From JBKJZO01 sp046715235 (GTDB taxonomy: Bacteria; Actinomycetota; Actinomycetes; BP-191), in assembly GCA_046715235.1 (NCBI GenBank), contig JBKJZO010000078.1, forward strand, positions 1 through 5,491: 5,491 nucleotides of DNA, given 5' to 3'. A program made the position numbers and the translations under genes. This document shows, in pieces, positions 1-5,491 of this stretch (position 1 is the first letter of the stretch; each line of letters opens with the position of its first letter). Under the pieces are notes generated by a model that did no database searches, had not been told where the DNA came from, and saw nothing but the letters and a program-made list of their open reading frames with translations.

Positions 1-183
1 ATCGTGCTCGGCTACGGGCCGCAGGGGGTCAAGGCGGACTTCAAGGACTGCGTCGAGTCGGCCCGCATCGACAACGGTGTGGATCTGGCCAACGAGGAAC
101 AGGACGGGCAGGTCTGGACCTGCAGCGGGCCCGTCCGCCCATGGGTAGAGCTCTGGCCCCAGCTCCGCCACCTCTCACCCTGA
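1..183 (+). CDS. C-terminal end of a probable membrane glycosyltransferase (GT39/ArnT-like), partial
   Basis: Frame 1 is open from the first base to TGA at 181-183, giving the last 60 residues of a protein whose start lies outside the window. Third codon positions are almost all G or C, as in the certain genes here. The tail contains an asparagine-glycine then NEEQ segment, a Trp-Thr-Cys stretch and a closing PWVELWPQLRHL. From memory, this pattern resembles the C-terminal extracytoplasmic domain of actinobacterial polytopic glycosyltransferases of the GT39/ArnT type, which move sugars from polyprenyl-phosphate carriers on the outer face of the membrane. No membrane segment or catalytic residue is visible in this fragment, so the family call is tentative while the coding call is good. 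It runs in the same direction as ettA, with 85 bp between them. Confidence 0.6.
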   Translation: MVLGYGPQGVKADFKDCVESARIDNGVDLANEEQDGQVWTCSGPVRPWVELWPQLRHLSP

Positions 184-201
184 CCGCTCGGCCAACGCGT
201 T

Positions 202-229
202 TTGGCAGCCGCTCGTACGGCGGCAGACT
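202..229 (+). promoter_or_regulatory. Candidate promoter in the gap before ettA
   Basis: The 85-bp gap between the glycosyltransferase stop and ettA holds TTGGCA (202-207), a good -35 match, and CAGACT (224-229), a poor -10 match, 16 bp apart. The -10 keeps only the second-position A, the fourth-position A and the final T. A short inverted repeat, GCCGC/GCGGC with a 7-base loop (208-224), overlaps the spacer and could equally be a weak terminator for the upstream gene. A purine-rich AAGGA (251-255) lies 13 bases before the ettA ATG, which is a long spacing for a ribosome binding site. All of this is pattern matching only. Confidence 0.25.
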
Positions 230-268
230 GTTCATCAATCCACCGCGACGAAGGACGACGAGACCGCT

Positions 269-1945
<1,677 letters not shown>

Positions 1946-1965
1946 GGTCGTTCGCGAAAACCGAC

Positions 1966-2013
1966 AACTGTGCGTCTGGCACGCGGCTATGACCGCCCAC
2001 CAGACGCACAGTT
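1966..2013. terminator. Strong inverted repeat between convergent genes, probable bidirectional terminator
   Basis: AACTGTGCGTCTGG (1966-1979) is repeated as an exact reverse complement at 2000-2013, giving a 14-bp perfect stem. Inside the 20-base gap, GCGG (1983-1986) can pair with CCGC (1993-1996), leaving a 6-base loop. It lies between the ends of ettA (+) and the small membrane protein gene (-), where a shared terminator is expected. Read on the minus strand, TTTT (complement of 1957-1960) follows five bases after the stem, so it is closer to an intrinsic terminator in that direction. On the plus strand no T-run follows, which is common in actinobacterial terminators. The right arm lies inside the 3' end of the minus-strand gene and that gene's stop codon lies in the inner stem-loop. 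Confidence 0.7.
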
Positions 2014-2508
2014 ACCCGCTTGGACACCGACTTGCTCGGCGGCGGGAGCCGGAGCGGATCGGTGCCAGCAGAAGATCAAGGTGGCGATCGCGAGCGGTAT
2101 GGGCCAGGCGACCATGAACGCGATCCCGGCCCATACCGCCGTGCCGCCGACGGCCAGCAGTCGCCCCGTGGTGGCGAACCGGGCCAGCCTGCTATTCGGG
2201 CGCCACGCCGATACTGCGAGCACGACGAGCACCGCGGCGGTGACCGCGGCGCCGATCAGGATGAAGTAGAAGTCATTGCCAACTGACCAGGAGGCCTCGA
2301 TGTGGTGCGTGGGTCGGCGCCAGGACGGCCCCGCGCAGATGGCGTTGCGGTCACCGACCCGGTCCTGGTGCCAGTTGTCATGACAGTGATAGGACACGCG
2401 ATAGCCGACGAGGTTGACCCACCACGCGCACAGTACGAGCGCGGCGATGGCCTGCGGCACGCGCCACCACCTGGCGATCGGCCGTTCTCGTCGCCTGCCG
2501 AATCCCAT
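1987..2508 (-). CDS. Small integral membrane protein of unknown function
   Basis: 173 aa, family not recognised. The N-terminus is strongly basic (RRRER, residues 5-9), followed by a first membrane segment at about 17-36. Then comes a polar stretch, about 37-79, rich in His, Cys and Trp: HCHDNWHQD at 41-49, Cys58 and His68-His69. A second membrane segment spans about 80-101, a basic loop 103-116, and a long hydrophobic stretch 117-147 that could be one helix or two short ones broken at PIP (136-138). By the positive-inside rule the His/Cys stretch would face outward, so Cys42 and Cys58 could form a disulphide; this is inference. The ATG at 2508 is chosen because a GGAGGG ribosome site sits 7 bases upstream; the frame stays open further upstream, but only across the neighbouring methyltransferase remnant. 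It starts 14 bp after that gene's stop, so the two are probably one transcript. The last codons fall inside the convergent terminator hairpin. Confidence 0.75.
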   Translation of the reverse strand: MGFGRRRERPIARWWRVPQAIAALVLCAWWVNLVGYRVSYHCHDNWHQDRVGDRNAICAGPSWRRPTHHIEASWSVGNDFYFILIGAAVTAAVLVVLAVSAWRPNSRLARFATTGRLLAVGGTAVWAGIAFMVAWPIPLAIATLIFCWHRSAPAPAAEQVGVQAGNCASGGRS

Positions 2509-2515
2509 GTCCGAA

Positions 2516-2521
2516 CCCTCC
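2516..2521 (-). promoter_or_regulatory. Ribosome binding site fixing the start of the small membrane protein
   Basis: On the minus strand GGAGGG lies 7 bases before the ATG at 2508-2506. It falls between the TGA of the upstream methyltransferase remnant (2525-2523) and this ATG. It is one of the best Shine-Dalgarno matches in the window and argues that translation begins here rather than at any upstream in-frame codon. Confidence 0.7.
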
Positions 2522-2522
2522 G

Positions 2523-3199
2523 TCAGCGCGTACCGACCGCGAGGGTTGCTGATGCGGCGAAGCGCGCCTGGCCGGTGTCGTCGACGTACTTCTGGACAAG
2601 TTCGTCGTACGCCGCGCGGATCTGCTGCTGTATATCGACCGGCTGCCGTGTAACTACAGCAGTCGTCAGCGCGGTGCTCGAGACGACCGCGTCCCACCAT
2701 TCCGCGGGGCTGGTCACGAACTCGAAGCGCACGTGTGTGACGGCGACGGCGGGCAGACCGGCGGCCGCATAGAGATGCGAGAACGACGAATCGTCCGGTC
2801 GGTCGGGCAGCACAGGTATGTCGAGCGGTGCCGACGCCCCGGCTGCCTCGACGGCGTCGGTGAAGATCCCAAGTGCGGGGTTGTCGACCGGCGGGTCCCA
2901 CATCGTCAGCCCGAGCCGGCTTCCCGGTCGCATGACGCGCACCAGGTGCGCCAGCGCCAACGAAGGCCGGGCGAAGTGGTGCACGACCGGCAGCCGCGAG
3001 CCGCGGCTCGGCGACTGAGCACCCCTGGGCCGCAGCCTACGTCGAGCAGGCGCGTGCCGCTGCGCGCTCCCACCGCGTCGAGCAGCGGGTCGACCGTGTG
3101 CATGCTCAGCCTGGCGAAGCCGTCGAGGTACGCGTGCGCGACGCGCTCCCAGCTGGCCCGCTCGAACGCGTCGAATGCCGCCGGATCGAAGTCCTCCAC
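2523..3199 (-). pseudogene. Class I SAM-dependent methyltransferase, internally deleted and frameshifted
   Basis: The N-terminal part reads from GTG at 3199 (GGGGG six bases upstream) through a helical lead-in to LLDVGCGPG (51-59), the SAM-binding motif I, and RRAAARGC (63-70). That frame then turns to nonsense and stops at 2906. The C-terminal part continues in another frame from about position 2993: LPVVHHFARP, then RVMRPGSRLGLTMWD (the post-motif strand of Methyltransf_11/25 proteins) and about 120 further residues to TGA at 2525-2523. The two parts add up to about 226 aa, against about 270 aa expected. Motif I and the RPGSRL strand are about 36 residues apart instead of 75-80, so roughly 40-45 residues (the acidic SAM-ribose loop and motifs II-III) are missing. 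The frame change requires the lost DNA to be 3n+1 bases. A single-base indel alone would not explain it. As it stands the product should not bind SAM properly. An assembly error at the adjacent palindrome is the main alternative. The native substrate is unknown. Confidence 0.8.
2997..3010. repeat. 14-bp perfect palindrome at the methyltransferase break point
   Basis: CGAGCCGCGGCTCG equals its own reverse complement, with no spacer. It lies within the codons for RRAAAR of the methyltransferase N-terminal part, about 4-12 bases before the point where the reading frame changes. All-GC palindromes are known to promote slippage deletions and to disturb sequencing. It may therefore be either the cause of the deletion or the source of an assembly error. 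Confidence 0.75.
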
Positions 3200-3233
3200 G
3201 GATAACCCCCAATACTCGGAAGGCCGTACGCCC

Positions 3234-3240
3234 TAAGGTA
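3234..3240. promoter_or_regulatory. Symmetrical -10 element TAAGGTA, candidate divergent promoter
   Basis: The 103-bp gap between the divergent methyltransferase remnant and nhaA contains TAAGGTA. Read on the plus strand it gives TAAGGT and on the minus strand TACCTT, both fitting the actinobacterial -10 pattern TANNNT. Predicted starts are near 3246 for nhaA and near 3228 for the minus-strand unit. The minus-strand leader would then be about 29 bases long and contain the GGGGG ribosome site. No convincing -35 hexamer is seen on either side, so confidence is limited. Confidence 0.4.
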
Positions 3241-3245
3241 GGTGA

Positions 3246-3294
3246 CGGTGCGCCGGGAAGCCTGGTCGGCAGTTCCACACCCGACCGCGCACCG
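3246..3294 (+). promoter_or_regulatory. Leader hairpin abutting the nhaA ribosome binding site
   Basis: CGGTGCGC (3246-3253) pairs exactly with GCGCACCG (3287-3294). Nested within, GGTCGG (3264-3269) pairs exactly with CCGACC (3281-3286). Together they make 14 G/C-rich base pairs with a 10-base bulge on the left side and an 11-base loop. The Shine-Dalgarno GGAG of nhaA is 3294-3297, so its first G is in the closing stem and the rest stacks against it. If transcription starts near 3246, as the -10 box suggests, the RNA would begin at the foot of the hairpin. This could limit ribosome access. No known riboswitch family is recognised. Confidence 0.45.
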
Positions 3295-3302
3295 GAGCCT
3301 CG

Positions 3303-4595
3303 ATGACGGAAGCACCTCGTCGTACGCCGACCCTGTTCGGGCCAGGCGCGCGCGTCGACGCGCGGCTCGTGGCCGAGATCCTCCGCAAGGAGACCCTCGG
3401 CGGAGCGCTCCTCCTCGTCGCCGCAGTGATTGCGCTCATCTGGGCCAACTCGCCGTGGTCGGCGGGCTACGAAAGCGTCCGCGGCTTCGAGTTCGGGCCG
3501 GATTCGCTGAAGCTGCATCTGTCCGCAGTCACCTGGGCCGCAGACGGCCTGCTCGCGATCTTCTTCTTCGTGGCCGGTCTGGAACTGAAGCGCGAGTTCG
3601 TCGCGGGTGACCTGCGTGACCCGCGGGTTGCCGCGGTGCCGGTCGCGGCTGCCGTCGGCGGCGTACTCCTGCCTGCACTGCTCTACGCGCTCGTCACCAA
3701 CAACACAGGCGGCGCGTCGAGAGGCTGGGCGATCCCGACGGCGACCGACATCGCGTTCGCGCTCGCGGTGCTCGCGGTCATCGGCACGAACCTGCCGTCG
3801 GCCCTACGCACGTTCCTGTTGACGCTCGCAGTTGTCGACGACCTGCTGGCGATCGTCATCATCGCGGTCTTCTACACGACCGACCTGTCGGTCGTCCCGC
3901 TGCTGGCCGCGATTGCGCCACTCGCCGTTTTCACTGCGCTGGTGCAGAAAGGGCGCAGCAACTGGTGGCTGCTGCTGCCACTCGGCGCCGCGACGTGGAC
4001 GCTCGTACACGCCTCGGGCGTCCACCCGACGGTCGCCGGCGTGCTCCTCGCGTTTGCCGTGCCCGTGGTTCGCACTCCCGAGGCCGGCGGGCCAGGAGGC
4101 AGGGGACTGGCCGAACACTTCGAGCACCTGTTCCGGCCGTTGTCAGCGGGGATAGCCGTGCCGGTCTTCGCGCTGTTGTCGGCCGGCGTTCCCTTCCAGG
4201 GACTGACCGGACTTCGGTCGGCGCTGACCGACTCCGTTGCCGTAGGAATCATCGTCGGGCTCGTGATCGGCAAGCCGGTCGGCATCCTGGCCGCGACCTG
4301 GCTGGTAGCGCGATTCACCCGGGCCGCGCTGGACGAGAGCCTCCGCTGGATCGACATGGGCGGGTTGTCGATGCTGGCGGGCGTCGGCTTCACCGTGTCG
4401 CTGCTGATCGGCGAGCTCGCGTTCGGAATCGGCACAGAACGTGACTCCAGCGCCAAGGTGGCAGTGCTCGCGGGCTCGCTCGCCTCGGCCGTGATTGCGA
4501 GTCTCGTGCTCCGAGGGCGCAACGGCGTCTACCGGCGAATCGGCGAGGCCGAACAGGCCGATCCGGACCAAGCCGACATTTCCGGCCTGCGCTGA
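3303..4595 (+). CDS. nhaA: Na+/H+ antiporter NhaA
   Basis: Polytopic inner-membrane antiporter that expels Na+ (or Li+) in exchange for protons, used for salt and alkaline-pH tolerance. 430 aa; E. coli NhaA is 388 aa and the extra length is mostly N-terminal (key residues are offset by +16) plus a polar tail. Identifiable residues: Asp81 in TWAADGLLAIFFF (E. coli Asp65); Glu94 and Glu98 in GLELKRE (Glu78 and Glu82, linked to pH response); Asp149 in PTATDIAFA (Asp133); the ion-binding pair Asp179-Asp180 in VVDDLLAI (Asp163-Asp164); and Lys324 in GKPVGI (Lys300). GVGFTVSLLIGELAFG near the end matches the last NhaA helices. All transport residues are present, so it should be active. No thioredoxin-like fusion is present, unlike some actinobacterial NhaA proteins. 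The ATG at 3303 has GGAG five bases upstream. The C-terminal tail is acidic and hydrophilic and probably cytoplasmic. Another antiporter gene lies downstream on the same strand. Confidence 0.96.
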   Translation: MTEAPRRTPTLFGPGARVDARLVAEILRKETLGGALLLVAAVIALIWANSPWSAGYESVRGFEFGPDSLKLHLSAVTWAADGLLAIFFFVAGLELKREFVAGDLRDPRVAAVPVAAAVGGVLLPALLYALVTNNTGGASRGWAIPTATDIAFALAVLAVIGTNLPSALRTFLLTLAVVDDLLAIVIIAVFYTTDLSVVPLLAAIAPLAVFTALVQKGRSNWWLLLPLGAATWTLVHASGVHPTVAGVLLAFAVPVVRTPEAGGPGGRGLAEHFEHLFRPLSAGIAVPVFALLSAGVPFQGLTGLRSALTDSVAVGIIVGLVIGKPVGILAATWLVARFTRAALDESLRWIDMGGLSMLAGVGFTVSLLIGELAFGIGTERDSSAKVAVLAGSLASAVIASLVLRGRNGVYRRIGEAEQADPDQADISGLR

Positions 4596-4612
4596 GGCAT
4601 CCGCACGCATTC

Positions 4613-4629
4613 GTCACATGTCTGTAACG
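4613..4629 (+). promoter_or_regulatory. Tandem GTCACA/GTAACG box, MtrA-like operator candidate
   Basis: In the 77-bp gap after nhaA, GTCACA (4613-4618) and GTAACG (4624-4629) form a direct repeat with an 11-bp period, one turn of the helix. Tandem GTMAC-type repeats at this spacing are the binding pattern described for MtrA, the conserved actinobacterial OmpR/PhoB-family response regulator. The box would lie at about -60 to -44 from the predicted start at 4673, a usual position for an activator. CGCACG (4602-4607) and CGTGCG (4628-4633) also form a weak inverted repeat across it. Confidence 0.4.
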
Positions 4630-4660
4630 TGCGCGACCCACTCAGGAAAAGGGATCACCC

Positions 4661-4666
4661 TACGGT
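4661..4666 (+). promoter_or_regulatory. -10 box TACGGT for a leaderless transcript
   Basis: TACGGT fits TANNNT and is followed by exactly six bases and then the A of ATG at 4673. That is the spacing at which actinobacterial RNA polymerase usually starts, so the mRNA would begin with its own start codon. There is no clear -35 hexamer 16-18 bp upstream; the tandem GTMAC box could compensate for that through an activator. No Shine-Dalgarno sequence is well placed for this ATG. Confidence 0.45.
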
Positions 4667-4672
4667 TTGCGG

Positions 4673-4891
4673 ATGCCGCGACCCATGACACCGCGCGAAG
4701 CCGCGGTCTTTGCAGCACTGCGCCCAGACCGCGTCTTCTCGCGCCAGGAACTGAGCCGACTCGTCGGTCTGGGCGACCTGTCCCCGCGGCGCGTTGACAG
4801 CTTGCTGGCTGGCCTGCGCGAAGCCTTGGGAAGCGACGTGATCATCACCGTCCGCGGGCGCGGTTGGCGACTGCGCGGCGCGGACGAATAG
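4673..4891 (+). CDS. Stand-alone OmpR/PhoB-type winged-helix DNA-binding protein
   Basis: 72 aa, all of it a minimal winged helix. MTPREAAVFAAL (5-16) is the first helix, as in the LTPREFELL segment of response regulators. RVFSRQELSRLV (20-31) is the second helix. SPRRVDSLLAGLREALG (37-53) is the recognition helix, and IITVRGRGWRL (58-68) is the wing, matching the usual TVRGxGYRL. There is no receiver domain, and the N-terminal beta-sheet of full OmpR-type domains is missing, so it cannot be switched by a kinase in the ordinary way. ATG 4673 is preferred for its leaderless promoter spacing; TTG 4667 and ATG 4685 are alternatives in the same frame. The TAG at 4889-4891 is followed at once by the GTG of the antiporter, so the two should be translationally coupled and functionally linked, perhaps as an autoregulator of the antiporter. 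Target DNA is not known. Confidence 0.8.
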   Translation: MPRPMTPREAAVFAALRPDRVFSRQELSRLVGLGDLSPRRVDSLLAGLREALGSDVIITVRGRGWRLRGADE

Positions 4892-5491
4892 GTGGACACG
4901 TTCCTCTTCCACCTGGTCGTCGTGCTGGTCGCGGCACTCGTGGCGGCCGAGGTCAGTGAGCGAGTCGGCCTCCCGACGGTCGTAGTCGAGATCGTCGTCG
5001 GCATCATCATCGGACCCTCGCTCCTCGGTCTGGTAGGCCACGACGAGATTCTGCGCGGCCTGGCCGAGCTCGGCGTCATCGTCCTGCTTCTCGAAGTCGG
5101 CCTACAGATGGACCTGCGCGAGCTCGCGGCGGTGGGTCGCTCCTCGATGCTCGTAGCCGTCGTCGGCGTGACGCTGCCGTTCGCTTTGGGGTACGGCGTC
5201 GCGTCCGCTCTGGGGCAAGAGTCGATCACTGCGATCTTCCTCGGTGCGGCGCTGACCGCGACGAGCGTCGGCATCACCGCCCGCGTCTTCGGCGACTTGC
5301 GCGCGCTGGCCAGCGTCGAGGCGCGCACGGTGCTCGGCGCGGCGGTGGCGGACGACGTACTCGGCCTGGTCGTTCTCACCGTCGTCGTGCGCGTCGCCAC
5401 GGGCGGCACGATCACCGCCAACCTCGTGCTCGGCACGATCGGCCTGGCGCTCGCGTTCCTGGTCGTCGTCGGCGGCGGTGCCGTCTACTTG
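4892..5491 (+). CDS. CPA2-family cation:proton antiporter, 5' part
   Basis: Open for all 200 codons to the window edge, so the C-terminal half is missing. Almost wholly hydrophobic membrane protein of the monovalent cation:proton antiporter-2 family (KefB/NapA relatives), exchanging K+ or Na+ for H+. Seen: first helix 6-20; GLPTVVVEIVVGIIIGPSLLG (26-46), the typical re-entrant helix with GxxxGP; LAELGVIVLLLEVGLQMDL (58-75); TSVGIT (124-129), the discontinuous helix that crosses its partner; and VADDVLGL (152-159) with the ion-binding Asp154-Asp155 pair. Two aspartates at this site are typical of electrogenic members such as NapA. Whether there is a C-terminal RCK/TrkA_N domain cannot be seen. 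GTG 4892 directly follows the TAG of the winged-helix gene in the same frame. No good ribosome site precedes it, so initiation probably depends on ribosomes finishing the upstream gene. The N-terminus aligns well with family members from this GTG. Confidence 0.9.
   Translation, partial: MDTFLFHLVVVLVAALVAAEVSERVGLPTVVVEIVVGIIIGPSLLGLVGHDEILRGLAELGVIVLLLEVGLQMDLRELAAVGRSSMLVAVVGVTLPFALGYGVASALGQESITAIFLGAALTATSVGITARVFGDLRALASVEARTVLGAAVADDVLGLVVLTVVVRVATGGTITANLVLGTIGLALAFLVVVGGGAVYL

Noticed and set aside
208..224. Terminator for the upstream glycosyltransferase
   Set aside because: The stem is only 5 bp and no T-run follows; short GC inverted repeats like this are frequent by chance at this base composition.
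2302..2772. Plus-strand frame of 156 codons over the membrane protein and methyltransferase remnant
   Set aside because: Crosses the well-supported minus-strand ribosome site and start at 2508 and shows no recognisable motif or good ribosome site of its own.
2960..3010. Programmed ribosomal frameshifting in the methyltransferase
   Set aside because: No slippery heptamer is seen, and a frameshift alone would leave the SAM-binding core about 40 residues short, so a deletion explains the data better.
2523..3518. A 331-codon minus-strand open frame as one intact protein
   Set aside because: Only the part below about 2993 is methyltransferase-like. The upstream part is Arg-rich, runs against the nhaA N-terminus on the other strand and shows no family motif; the true N-terminus is in the frame starting at GTG 3199.
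4613..4639. GlnR box (GTNAC-n6-GAAAC repeats)
   Set aside because: Only two half-sites are present, the second is GTAAC, and nothing fitting follows at 4635. The two-copy GTMAC pattern with 11-bp period fits MtrA better.
4660..5436. Minus-strand frame of 258 codons opposite the winged-helix and antiporter genes
   Set aside because: Composed almost only of Thr, Ser, Arg, Ala and Pro, the usual antisense image of hydrophobic high-GC coding sequence.

Overview
High-GC window with strong G/C preference at third codon positions, GTG starts, TANNNT-type -10 boxes and an actinobacterial-style EttA and NhaA. It looks like a chromosomal segment of an actinomycete (Mycobacteriales or Propionibacteriales type). 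The genus cannot be fixed from the sequence alone. There is no rRNA, tRNA, CRISPR array, insertion sequence or phage gene.

Left part (1-1945, + strand): the last 60 codons of a probable membrane glycosyltransferase, then a complete ettA, the ABC-F ATPase that gates the first elongation step of the ribosome. A 14-bp perfect inverted repeat closes this block and faces a convergent pair of minus-strand genes.

Middle part (1987-3199, - strand): a two-gene unit. The upstream gene is a class I SAM methyltransferase that appears broken: its N-terminal third and C-terminal two thirds lie in different frames and about 40-45 residues of the Rossmann core are missing. The joint sits beside a 14-bp perfect palindrome. 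Directly behind it is a 173-aa membrane protein of unknown function with a good ribosome binding site.

Right part (3200-5491, + strand): a cation/proton homeostasis block. nhaA (Na+/H+ antiporter) is preceded by a leader that can fold into a hairpin reaching into the ribosome binding site. After a 77-bp gap with a GTCACA/GTAACG tandem repeat and a -10 box placed for a leaderless transcript come a 72-aa stand-alone OmpR/PhoB-type winged-helix protein and a CPA2-family cation:proton antiporter that runs off the window. The stop codon of the winged-helix gene is followed immediately, with no intervening base and in the same frame, by the antiporter start. The most distinctive feature is this tight pairing of a receiver-less DNA-binding domain with an antiporter; the likely reading is local, autoregulated control of ion/pH homeostasis, which is inference.
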